Assembly (NCBI RefSeq): GCF_016598535.1
Contig: NZ_CP066779.1
Span: forward strand, 3,162,001 to 3,226,000
Direction: 5' to 3'
Length of the DNA: 64,000 nucleotides
Source: Rhodococcus sp. P-2
GTDB lineage: Bacteria > Actinomycetota > Actinomycetes > Mycobacteriales > Mycobacteriaceae
Every line of letters begins with the position of its first letter. The stretch's first letter is position 1. Both the position numbers and the translations under genes were made by a program. Below the pieces are notes generated by a model that was not told where the DNA came from, searched no databases, and saw only the letters and a list, made by a program, of their open reading frames with translations. This document shows, piece by piece, positions 26,123 through 35,631 of the stretch.

Positions 26123-27250
26123 ATGGAATTCGAATTCGACGACAATCTGTCCGCCGTGCGGGATCTGAGTGAATCGATCTTCTCGGCGAAGTCCGGAGTG
26201 GACCGACTGCGGGAAGTGGAGGGCGCCGGCGGTTTCGACGCCGAACTGTGGAAGCTCCTCGCCGACTCCGACGTCCTGGGGATTGCTCTGCCAGAGGAGG
26301 TCGGGGGAGCGGGACTCGGAATGCTCGGGCTCGCCGCCGTTCTCGAACAACAGGGCCGACGCGTTGCTCAGGTTCCGTTGTGGTCGGTAGTTGCAACGGC
26401 GGCGCTACCGATTGCCGAGTTCGGCAGCACGGAGCAGAAAGCGTCGTGGCTTCCGGGACTGCTCGACGGCTCGGTGATCGTCACCGGTGCCTTCGACACC
26501 GGCTACAACGCCGAGACGGCGGTTCGCGCCGAGCCCGCCGCGGACGGCTGGGTACTGTCCGGACGTGTCGACTCCGTCCCGGCGGCCGAGTTCGCTGCCG
26601 CACTGGTGCTTCCGGTGACGATGCCGGACGGCAGTGTCACCGTCATGATCGTGCCGACGGACCGGGACGCGCTGGTGCGTACACCGCTACAGGTGACGAA
26701 CCGCGAGAACAACAGCGCTGTGCAGTTCGACGGGGTTGCGGTTACTGCAGCTGACGCACTTCCCGCCGACGGCGCGGTGGTTCGAGACTGGACGTTGCGG
26801 CGAGCACGGGTGGCGCTGGCGGCCCTGGCCACCGGCGTTTGCGAGGAAGCGCTGGCGATGACGGCGAAATACACCTCCGAGCGAGTGCAATTCGGTCGTC
26901 CCCTCTCGACCAACCAGGCAGTTGCCGTCCGGGCCGCCGACGCGTACCTCGACACCGAGAGCACAAGGTTGACCACGCACCGTGCTGCCTGGCTGATGGA
27001 CAGCGGAGTCGAGAGTGAAGCGGAAGCAGCTGCGCTGGTCGCCAAATGGTGGGCGTCGCGCGGTGGCCTGCGCGTGGTCCACGCGACCCAGCACATGCAC
27101 GGCGGAATCGGCGCGGATGTCGACTACCCGATTCACCGCTATTTCCTGTGGGGACGGCAGATCGCCTTCACCTTGGGGAGCGCGGGGGCGATAGGCGCCG
27201 AACTCGCCGATCAGTTGGAGATCCGAGCCCAGATCGGCGCGTCGGCGTGA
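26123..27250 (+). CDS. Acyl-CoA dehydrogenase, beta-type subunit
   Basis: Protein of 375 residues, second half of the dehydrogenase pair. It keeps YTSERVQFGRPLSTNQAVAV and the late HGGIGADVDYPIHRYFLW, but its middle region lacks the usual E-P-xx-GSD substrate loop. That fits a structural partner subunit, as in ChsE heterotetramers. It is the last gene of the operon that begins at 16863. Confidence 0.83.
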   Translation: MEFEFDDNLSAVRDLSESIFSAKSGVDRLREVEGAGGFDAELWKLLADSDVLGIALPEEVGGAGLGMLGLAAVLEQQGRRVAQVPLWSVVATAALPIAEFGSTEQKASWLPGLLDGSVIVTGAFDTGYNAETAVRAEPAADGWVLSGRVDSVPAAEFAAALVLPVTMPDGSVTVMIVPTDRDALVRTPLQVTNRENNSAVQFDGVAVTAADALPADGAVVRDWTLRRARVALAALATGVCEEALAMTAKYTSERVQFGRPLSTNQAVAVRAADAYLDTESTRLTTHRAAWLMDSGVESEAEAAALVAKWWASRGGLRVVHATQHMHGGIGADVDYPIHRYFLWGRQIAFTLGSAGAIGAELADQLEIRAQIGASA

Positions 27251-27316
27251 ATATCTGAGACGACAGGTTCCAGTGACGGGCAGCGCGTCGGCAATCGTCG
27301 CGCTACTCTGCCCTTC

Positions 27317-28480
27317 GTGAATCGCACCAGTTCGTTCATCAGGCCGTTGGTTCCGCGGGATCCGCACGAGCCGCATCGGGTGGCGACGCCGCTCGAGCTG
27401 CTCACCGACCTCTGCTTCGTCGTGGCGGTCGCTCAAGCGGCGACCGGTCTGCACCACGCGATCAGCGAAGGGCACGCAGCTTCGGGCGTCGGACACTTCG
27501 CGATGGCGTTCTTCGCGATCTGGTGGACGTGGCTGAACTTCACGTGGTTCACCTCGGCGTACGACAACGACGACGGAATCGCCCGGCTGCTGACCATCTT
27601 CCAGATCCTCGGATCGCTGGTCCTTGCAGCCGGCATCGTCCGCTTCTTCAACGACGACGCCCTGCTCATCATCGTCGGCTACGTCATCATGCGAATAGCC
27701 CTGGTCATCCAATGGCTCAGGGTGTCGCGGAACGACCCCGAACATGCGCTCACGGCTCGTCGATACGCTCTCGGGATCGTCTTGGTCCAGATCGGTTGGA
27801 TCGGTTTCTACTTCGTGCCGTCCGCCATTTACGTCCCGACGTTCCTGGTGTTGGTTCTGTGCGAATTCGCGGTACCGATCTGGTCGGAGAAGCCGGGCAT
27901 GACACCGTGGCACCCGCATCACATCGCAGAGCGGTACTCGTTGTTCTTCATCATCGTTCTGGGCGAGACGATCCTCTCGACCACCATCGCGATTCAGGAC
28001 GCCGTGGACGGTGAGCATCCGGCAGCGCAGGTCACCTACGTCGTGATCGGCGGCATTCTGATTGTCTTCAGCCTGTGGTGGCTCTACTTCCAACGCAATG
28101 CAGGCGAAGTGATCGGCGGTGACAACGTCTCACCCTTTGTCTGGGGGTTCGGTCACTACTTCATCTTCGCCGCTGCTGCCGCCATCGGTGCGGGGTTGGC
28201 CTCGCGCGTCGACTTCTGGACTCACCACGGTGACGGCAGCGCGCTGGTGACGGGTGCTGCAGTCACCATTCCGGTCGCGGTCATTCTTGCAGCGTTGTGG
28301 TTCATCCACATTCGACTGCACGACTCCTCGGTGCGCACCCTCGCACCGTTCTCGGTAGCGATAGTCGTCGTGCTCGGCGGCACCTACACCGCGGTGCCCG
28401 AACTTGTCGCGGGACTGGCTTGCGCCGCGCTGTTGGCCGTGGAACTGATTCTGACCGAGGGTAAATCGGAAACCGTCTGA
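27317..28480 (+). CDS. LtrA family (low temperature requirement) membrane protein
   Basis: Integral membrane protein of 387 residues with about ten or more hydrophobic segments. PLELLTDLCFVVAVAQAA near residue 28 and FAIWWTWLNFTWFTSAYDND are hallmarks of the LtrA family (bacterial low temperature requirement A). The biochemical role of the family is unknown. The start is GTG 27317. It lies between the catabolic operon and the backbone genes and converges on gatD with a six-base gap. Confidence 0.85.
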   Translation: MNRTSSFIRPLVPRDPHEPHRVATPLELLTDLCFVVAVAQAATGLHHAISEGHAASGVGHFAMAFFAIWWTWLNFTWFTSAYDNDDGIARLLTIFQILGSLVLAAGIVRFFNDDALLIIVGYVIMRIALVIQWLRVSRNDPEHALTARRYALGIVLVQIGWIGFYFVPSAIYVPTFLVLVLCEFAVPIWSEKPGMTPWHPHHIAERYSLFFIIVLGETILSTTIAIQDAVDGEHPAAQVTYVVIGGILIVFSLWWLYFQRNAGEVIGGDNVSPFVWGFGHYFIFAAAAAIGAGLASRVDFWTHHGDGSALVTGAAVTIPVAVILAALWFIHIRLHDSSVRTLAPFSVAIVVVLGGTYTAVPELVAGLACAALLAVELILTEGKSETV

Positions 28481-28486
28481 GCTGGC

Positions 28487-29200
28487 TCAGCGAATCGCGA
28501 GTCGCTCCTTGCGGAGCTTGTCGACCTCGGGCAGGTGCAGGGGTTCGAGCTCGTCGACGCCCAAGGCCCGCATGAGCAGGAGGTCTGCGAGTTCCGGGTT
28601 ACGCGCCAAAGCGGGTCCGTGCATGTACGTCCCGATCACCGAACCCTGCACGACGCCTTCGAATCCGTCACCGACGCCGTTTCCGACGCCGTGGGTGACT
28701 CGCGCGAACCCAGAGGCTGAGCTGCCCAGAGTTGTTCCGCCGCGGTGATTCTCGAAACCCGAGAGAGGAGCGGTGAGCCCGTCGATCAACGGTTTGGTGA
28801 TGACCTCGCCGATGGAACGCTTCTCCTGCGGAGAGGTCGTGACGTCGAGCATCGAGACACCTTCGACGCGTTCGCCACTGGAGGTTTCGTACCAGTTGCC
28901 GAGCACTTGAATGGCAGCGCAGATCGCCAGAACCGGTGCACCACGCTCGGCGGCGCGTTGCAGGCCAGGGTATTTCGCGAGGTGACGCGTCGCGAGTCGC
29001 TGAGCGGAATCCTCGGCGCCACCCAACGTGTACACGTCGAGTGAATCGGGGACCGGATCGCTCAAGGTGATGTCCACGATCTCGGCGTCGTAGCCGCGCA
29101 TCCGTAGGCGCTGACGCAGGATCAGGGCATTGCCGCCGTCGCCGTAGGTGCCCATGACGTCGGGGAGTACCAATCCGATGCGAATTTTCGAGTCAGACAT
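28487..29200 (-). CDS. gatD: Lipid II isoglutaminyl synthase, glutaminase subunit GatD
   Basis: Class-I glutamine amidotransferase of 237 residues that supplies ammonia to MurT for amidation of D-Glu in lipid II. The nucleophile elbow is APVLAICAAIQVLG (catalytic Cys) and the histidine is in GTYMHGPALARNP. ATG 29200 (MSDSKIRIG) overlaps the murT end by eight bases. The orthologue is Rv3713, annotated cobQ2 in M. tuberculosis; the neighbouring murT shows it is GatD rather than a cobyric acid synthase. Confidence 0.92.
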   Translation of the reverse strand: MSDSKIRIGLVLPDVMGTYGDGGNALILRQRLRMRGYDAEIVDITLSDPVPDSLDVYTLGGAEDSAQRLATRHLAKYPGLQRAAERGAPVLAICAAIQVLGNWYETSSGERVEGVSMLDVTTSPQEKRSIGEVITKPLIDGLTAPLSGFENHRGGTTLGSSASGFARVTHGVGNGVGDGFEGVVQGSVIGTYMHGPALARNPELADLLLMRALGVDELEPLHLPEVDKLRKERLAIR

Positions 29201-30446
29201 TGCGAGACTCCTTCGCGATGGCGGTGTTGAGATCACGGAAGGCCGTGTAGTTCGCCAGTACCTCCACCCGTCCGGGAGGGCAGGAAGCGATGGCGCGCAA
29301 CGGATCCGGATCGAGGGTGTGCTCGACGCCTGCGTACGTGAGGCGAACGGCGAGATCGGTTCCGCGTTCGCCGGCGGCCACTACCTTGACGCCTTCGAAG
29401 TGCTCGAACTTCACGTCCCACAGCCAGGAGAGGTCCTCGCCGTCCGGCACCTGACCGTTCACCGCGATGACCAGGCCGTCCACCGTGGGATCGATCATCG
29501 ACAGTGCTTCCTGCCAACCGGCCGGATTCTTCGCGAGCAGCATGTGAACGGAGTGCGGTCCGACCTCGACGGTGCTGTACCGGCCGGCGACTTCCTGGAC
29601 CGTCGACGCGGCGGCAACTGCCCCGACCGGATCTGCGCCCAAAGCCGCCGCTGCCGCTACGGCCTGAGCGGCGTTACCGCGGTTGGCTTTTCCGGGGAGA
29701 GTCAACGTCATCGGAATCTTCAGGCCGTCGGGGCCGTAAAGATTGTCGTCGTCGAGCCACCAGGTCGGCTCGGGCCGCGCGAAGTCTGAACCGGTACTGC
29801 GCCAGTGCTTTCCCTCCCACACGATGGGTTCGCCGGTCCGCGGGCAGCTGACGGAATCGCCGGCCCAGCCGCCGCCGGCAGCAACCCACACGACGTTGGT
29901 GGCGTCGTATGCCACGGAGGTGACCAGTACGTCATCGCAGTTGGCGACGATCACCGCGTTCGGATGAGCATTGACGCACGCGCGGAGCTTCCGTTCGATC
30001 ATGTTGATCTCGCCGACCCGGTCGAGCTGATCGCGGCTGAGATTCAGCAGCACGATCACTTCCGGGTTCACGGCGTCGGCTACGTGGGGGACGTGCAGCT
30101 CGTCGACCTCGAGTGCTGCCAGCGTCGCGTCCGTACGCGCAGCCAGAGCGGCCACGATCCCGGCATCCATGTTGGCGCCGTCGGCCTGCGTGGCGACGTC
30201 ACCGAGTGTCGCGAGCGCTGCGGCGGTCATACGCGTGGTCGTCGACTTGCCGTTGGTGCCGGTGACCACGACGGTGCGCTTGCCGCGTCCGAGTTGAGTC
30301 ATGAGCGTCGGGTCGATCTTGAGGGCGATCAACCCGCCGATCATCGAACCCTTGCCGCGCCCGGCCTTCTGCGATGCCCAAGATGCTGCTGCGGCAGCTC
30401 GCATGGCGAGCTTTCCGCGCGCTGTGATCGATAGTCCAGTTCCCAC
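29193..30446 (-). CDS. murT: Lipid II isoglutaminyl synthase, Mur-ligase subunit MurT
   Basis: Mur-ligase-like protein of 417 residues that activates D-iGlu of lipid II with ATP and adds ammonia from GatD. The ATP loop is VVTGTNGKSTTTRM near residue 60, with a DUF1727 C-terminal domain. The region that forms a Cys4 zinc ribbon in the staphylococcal and pneumococcal enzymes (here around DSVSCPRTGEPIVWEGKHW) keeps only one cysteine, so the ribbon is probably metal-free. It is co-transcribed with gatD. The orthologue is Rv3712. Confidence 0.92.
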   Translation of the reverse strand: MGTGLSITARGKLAMRAAAAASWASQKAGRGKGSMIGGLIALKIDPTLMTQLGRGKRTVVVTGTNGKSTTTRMTAAALATLGDVATQADGANMDAGIVAALAARTDATLAALEVDELHVPHVADAVNPEVIVLLNLSRDQLDRVGEINMIERKLRACVNAHPNAVIVANCDDVLVTSVAYDATNVVWVAAGGGWAGDSVSCPRTGEPIVWEGKHWRSTGSDFARPEPTWWLDDDNLYGPDGLKIPMTLTLPGKANRGNAAQAVAAAAALGADPVGAVAAASTVQEVAGRYSTVEVGPHSVHMLLAKNPAGWQEALSMIDPTVDGLVIAVNGQVPDGEDLSWLWDVKFEHFEGVKVVAAGERGTDLAVRLTYAGVEHTLDPDPLRAIASCPPGRVEVLANYTAFRDLNTAIAKESRNV

Positions 30447-30471
30447 GGCCCGAGTTTGGCACAGGGCGTCG

Positions 30472-31413
30472 TCAGACGCCGAGTCGCGCCGGTGGTGAGG
30501 CTGCAGGTGTGTCCGAGAAAACAGTGCCGGCGGGTTTGCGCCTCATCTGCGCGGCACTCGCTCCGGCAATCACGATGACTGCCCCGACCAGTGACAACGG
30601 GCTCGGATCCTCGTGCAGGAACAACCAGGACGCGCCGATACCCACAACCGGCACCAGCAAGGAGAGCGGAGCCACCATGCCGGCGGGATAGCGGCCCATG
30701 AGCATCGTCCAGAGCCCGGATCCGGCGATGGTGCCGAGCAGAATGATGTAGGCCAACCCGACCAGTGACGGCCAGGCGTCGGCGCTGAACGCGGTGCCGA
30801 GTGCGTGCCAGCCGACAGTGGGGCCTTCGACCACCGCTGACAGGGCGAGCATCGGCAATGGCGGGATGACGCACATCCACAGCATCAAGCGCATCGGTGC
30901 GGGCTCACCGACGGTGTTCGCCGCGGCCAAGCGGCTGCCGAGATTACCGAACGCCCAGGACAGACCGCCGAGGAGCGTCAGGATGACGGGCAGCAGTGCC
31001 GCGTGGTGTGAACGGTCCCAGCCGATCAAGGACATCCCGGCAACGGCAACGGCGATCCCGGAGACCTGCCAGACGCTGAGCTTCTCGCGGAGCAGAAACG
31101 CGCCGAGTACGACGGTGAACGGCGCTGACGACTGCAGAACCAGTGATGCAAGACCCGTCGGCATCCCCGAGTGCATCGCCCAGAAGAGGAAGACGAACTG
31201 GCCGAATCCGAAACCGAATCCGTAGAGCAGCAGCCAACGGAGCGGTACCTGCGGACGCGGCACGAAGACGACCACCGGAATTGCGATGATCAGAAACCGG
31301 AGCGCAGCGAAGAAGAACGGTGGGAAATGATCCAGGCCGACACGAATGGCCAGGAAGTTCAGACCCCACAAGACGATCACGGTCAGGCCGAGGAGACGGT
31401 CGCGGGGAGTCAT
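30472..31413 (-). CDS. EamA/DMT-family transporter
   Basis: Membrane protein of 313 residues with ten predicted helices in two EamA halves (first half includes LWGLNFLAIRVGLDHFPP; the second starts near LLGGLSWAFGNL). The family exports amino acids, metabolites or drugs. It is divergent from a LysR gene with a palindrome in the shared gap, the usual layout of an exporter controlled by its LysR activator. Confidence 0.85.
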   Translation of the reverse strand: MTPRDRLLGLTVIVLWGLNFLAIRVGLDHFPPFFFAALRFLIIAIPVVVFVPRPQVPLRWLLLYGFGFGFGQFVFLFWAMHSGMPTGLASLVLQSSAPFTVVLGAFLLREKLSVWQVSGIAVAVAGMSLIGWDRSHHAALLPVILTLLGGLSWAFGNLGSRLAAANTVGEPAPMRLMLWMCVIPPLPMLALSAVVEGPTVGWHALGTAFSADAWPSLVGLAYIILLGTIAGSGLWTMLMGRYPAGMVAPLSLLVPVVGIGASWLFLHEDPSPLSLVGAVIVIAGASAAQMRRKPAGTVFSDTPAASPPARLGV

Positions 31414-31466
31414 GACGTTAATCGTGAGCCGTACAAAGCATCAGAACAAGCGAATATAGATGCACT

Positions 31467-31491
31467 ATCCATGTAGTTTTGCTACATGGAT
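31467..31491. promoter_or_regulatory. Inverted repeat between divergent EamA and LysR genes
   Basis: Ten-base arms ATCCATGTAG (31467-31476) and CTACATGGAT (31482-31491) are exact inverted repeats with a five-base spacer. The site lies 30 bases before the LysR start and 53 bases before the EamA start. It is a good candidate for the LysR binding site. Confidence 0.75.
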
Positions 31492-31521
31492 GCAGGGCGC
31501 TACAAAGAAGCTGGTCACTAG

Positions 31522-32415
31522 ATGGACGCCACACGTTTGCGAATCCTCCGCGAGCTCGCCGATCGAGGAACTGTCGGTGCCACTGCTCTCGCTCTGTCGA
31601 TGACGCCGTCAGCGGTCTCGCAACAACTCAAGATCCTCGGACGAGAAGCGGGGGTCTCGCTCCTCGAACCGGACGGGCGCACGCTGCGCCTCACCGACGC
31701 GGGCCGAGCGCTGGTACTTCGCGCCGACGACGTGGTGGCGGCTCTCGACCGGGCAGCGGACGAGATGGCGTCGTACCGAGGCTCACCGCGCGGCAAGGTG
31801 CGAGTCGCGTTCTTTCCTTCCGGTGCGGCACTCCTGCTGCCCGGTGTCCTGACGGCGCTGAAGAACTCGGATGTGGACATCGACGCCTACGACGTCGACA
31901 AACCGGCGTCGGCCGTCCCTGGGCTGTTGGCCGATCACGACGTGATCCTCACTCACCGTGACGAACGCGGAGCCGAGACGTCGTTTCCCCGGGTCAGTGT
32001 GCAACCGCTGATGCGTGAACCGATCGATCTGGTGCTGCGGCCTGATCATCCACTCGCCGAGCAGGATTCGGTTCGGTTGGAACAATTGGCCGACGAGAAC
32101 TGGATCAGCGTGCGCGGCGGGTTTCCGGTCGACGACGTTCTGTTGTCGGTTGCGTCCGTGACCGGCGTCCAGCCTCGCGTCGCTCATCGGATAAACGATT
32201 TCCGCGTCATCGAAGAACTGGTGGCGGCCGGTCACGGCGTGGCTTTGATGCCGCGTTACGCCATCACGCATCCCGGAGTGTCGAGGAAACCGGTGGCGGG
32301 AGTGCGCGCTGCCCGCGTTTATGAATTGGCAACTCGGTTACATGCCAACCGCAGTCCGGCTGTCGGAGTGGTTCTCGACGCTTTTCGCGACGTCGCGCGT
32401 GCTGTTGGTGAATGA
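31522..32415 (+). CDS. LysR-family transcriptional regulator
   Basis: Regulator of 297 residues. The N-terminal winged helix contains GATALALSMTPSAVSQQLKI, and a type-2 periplasmic-binding-like effector domain follows from about residue 90. It is divergent from the EamA exporter and probably activates it. Its last six codons, including the stop, are the first unit of an 18-base tandem repeat that runs on past the gene. Confidence 0.87.
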   Translation: MDATRLRILRELADRGTVGATALALSMTPSAVSQQLKILGREAGVSLLEPDGRTLRLTDAGRALVLRADDVVAALDRAADEMASYRGSPRGKVRVAFFPSGAALLLPGVLTALKNSDVDIDAYDVDKPASAVPGLLADHDVILTHRDERGAETSFPRVSVQPLMREPIDLVLRPDHPLAEQDSVRLEQLADENWISVRGGFPVDDVLLSVASVTGVQPRVAHRINDFRVIEELVAAGHGVALMPRYAITHPGVSRKPVAGVRAARVYELATRLHANRSPAVGVVLDAFRDVARAVGE

Positions 32416-32471
32416 AGGGCTGTTGGTGAATGAAGGGCTGTTGGTGATGGAGGGCTGTTGGTGAATGAACA
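32401..32471 (+). repeat. 18-bp tandem repeat spanning the LysR stop codon
   Basis: Units of GCTGTTGGTGAATGAAGG start at 32401, 32419, 32437 and 32454. The third is 17 bases with two changes and the fourth differs at its end. Each full unit re-encodes Ala-Val-Gly-Glu-stop, so the stop codon of LysR is repeated. Slippage duplication is the simplest origin. Confidence 0.9.
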
Positions 32472-32476
32472 CAAAA

Positions 32477-32505
32477 CGGGAGCGACACGATTAGTGTCGC
32501 TCCCG
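32477..32505. terminator. Hairpin terminator between LysR and the SHOCT gene
   Basis: Perfect 12-base stem CGGGAGCGACAC (32477-32488) with 32494-32505 and a five-base loop, between two convergent genes. It can end transcription in either direction. AAAA lies upstream at 32473-32476. Confidence 0.85.
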
Positions 32506-32559
32506 CTTCGGTAGTGCAATCCTCACGGATTAGTGAGGGCCGCTTAGTGAGGGCCGGTA

Positions 32560-32937
32560 TCAGGCGAGAGCCTTGGCCTTCAGTGCTGCGAATTCTTCTT
32601 CGCTGATGGTTCCGGCGTCGAGAAGGGCCTTTGCATCTGCGATGGATTCGGCCGGGGACTTTCCGGCAACCTCACGGATGTAGCTGTCCTGTGCGTTCTT
32701 GACCTGCTGCGCAGCCTCGAGGGACCGCTGTGCCATTCCGTCGCTGCGAACGATCAGGTAGACGAGCGAGGTGAGCAGCGGAATGAAGAACAGGAAGACA
32801 ATCCAGATTGCCTTCACCCATCCGGAGGTCTTGTGATCGCGGAACAGGTCGGTGATGATCGAGAAGAGCAGGATCAGGTACGCGATGAACGCGAAGCTGA
32901 TGATGATCAGCCAGAGGAAGTCCCAAAAGGAATCCAT
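32560..32937 (-). CDS. Small membrane protein with PLDc_N-like helices and SHOCT tail
   Basis: Protein of 125 residues with two membrane helices (FLWLIIISFAFIAYLILLF and WIVFLFFIPLLTSLVYLI) resembling the PLDc_N domain. The C-terminal SHOCT motif is SIADAKALLDAGTISEEEF. SHOCT tails are thought to mediate oligomerisation. ATG 32937 follows GGAG by eight bases; ATG 32955 in frame adds six residues. Function unknown. Confidence 0.8.
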   Translation of the reverse strand: MDSFWDFLWLIIISFAFIAYLILLFSIITDLFRDHKTSGWVKAIWIVFLFFIPLLTSLVYLIVRSDGMAQRSLEAAQQVKNAQDSYIREVAGKSPAESIADAKALLDAGTISEEEFAALKAKALA

Positions 32938-33116
32938 TGTCGAGCTCCATTTCACAAGTCGGATTTGTCTGAGCTGACTATCTCACGCGCACGTGGCGTC
33001 TGCATCATCCTCGATGGGTGAATTCTTTTTGTTAACTTCGCTAACCGACTCTTTCGGGACCAATGTCATGTGGAATCGAAATTATGAAGCGATAGTCTTC
33101 AGCGCCCTGAAAACGA

Positions 33117-33151
33117 CCCTGGTCTCACCCGAAAATCGGGTGAGACCAGGG
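33117..33151. terminator. leuA terminator
   Basis: Perfect 16-base stem (33117-33132 with 33136-33151) and a three-base AAA loop, 36 bases beyond the leuA stop. On the minus strand the hairpin is followed by TCGTTTTC, a partial U-tract, fitting an intrinsic terminator. Confidence 0.9.
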
Positions 33152-33186
33152 TTTGTTCAGAAGCAGGGTTTATCAGGCGTTGAGTG

Positions 33187-35040
<1,854 letters not shown>

Positions 35041-35080
35041 TCAAGACCATAAGTCCGGAAGGCTTGGTCGACCGGCGCAC

Positions 35081-35126
35081 AAAAACCCCGCGGCGGGAGG
35101 CCAGTCTGGATCAGACCCCGTCGCGG
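35081..35126 (-). promoter_or_regulatory. Transcription attenuator hairpin of leuA
   Basis: On the minus strand, CCGCGACGGG (35126-35117) can pair with CCCGCCGCGG (35097-35088) with one mismatch. A nested five-base hairpin lies at 35116-35104, and a run of five Ts follows at 35085-35081. The 5' arm overlaps the end of the leader peptide gene, so a ribosome stalled at its leucine codons would change folding. Confidence 0.78.
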
Positions 35127-35152
35127 CAACCAAGAAGGAGTGCGCGCTGCAT
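35111..35152 (-). CDS. leuL: leuA leader peptide
   Basis: A 13-residue open frame, MQRALLLGCRDGV, starts at ATG 35152 and ends 115 bases before leuA. It contains three consecutive leucine codons (CTC CTT CTT, 35140-35132), followed by a terminator-like hairpin with a T-run. This is the classic leader for leucine attenuation and agrees with the leuA leaders described for actinobacteria. No strong ribosome site is visible, and the ATG lies in the palindrome CTGCATGCAG. Confidence 0.8.
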   Translation of the reverse strand: MQRALLLGCRDGV

Positions 35153-35265
35153 GCAGAGCACTCTACTCCTGGATTTCGGGAGAAATCGGTGGGGTTCGCC
35201 CTCATGTCCAATTTGTCGCCGAATTGTGCTGCCGTTTCGGCCCCGAAAATGGTGGACTGTCGTCC

Positions 35266-35631
35266 ATGGATCCCCGAATCGCCGTGGCGAGCACGTACCT
35301 CGACGCGCTCCGCAGTCACGATGGCAGTTCCGTACCGCTGGCTCCGGACGCGGTACGTCACGAGGTCGGGTTGAAGACCGGGTTTTCGGGGAATCATTTG
35401 CGGCGCAGCCTTTCCGGAGGTCCTCAGTATCGCGTGATCCGCGACATTCGTGAGGTGGAGTGGACGGTCGACGGGGACGACCTGACGGCTGACTACCTCC
35501 TTGACGCCGGGTTGTTCGGGCGGAACCTGATGACCGTTCGGGTTACCGAGACCTTCCGGATACCCGCTGACGATCACCGCATTCACCACATCACCGCGAA
35601 GATTCGACCGGCGCGCGCCAAGCACACGTGA
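35266..35631 (+). CDS. Hypothetical NTF2-like small protein
   Basis: Protein of 121 residues. The pattern (an initial helix IAVASTYLDALRSHDGSSV, then beta strands VEWTVDGDDLTADYLLD and TVRVTETFRIP) suggests an NTF2/SnoaL-like fold or a DUF8021-like domain. ATG 35266 is chosen as the first ATG with a sensible fold start. Its stop overlaps the membrane protein gene by one base. Function unknown. Confidence 0.7.
   Translation: MDPRIAVASTYLDALRSHDGSSVPLAPDAVRHEVGLKTGFSGNHLRRSLSGGPQYRVIRDIREVEWTVDGDDLTADYLLDAGLFGRNLMTVRVTETFRIPADDHRIHHITAKIRPARAKHT

Noticed and set aside
28477-28490. Short hairpin CTGAG-CTGG-CTCAG between LtrA and gatD genes
   Set aside because: Five-base stem without a U-tract, too weak to call a terminator.
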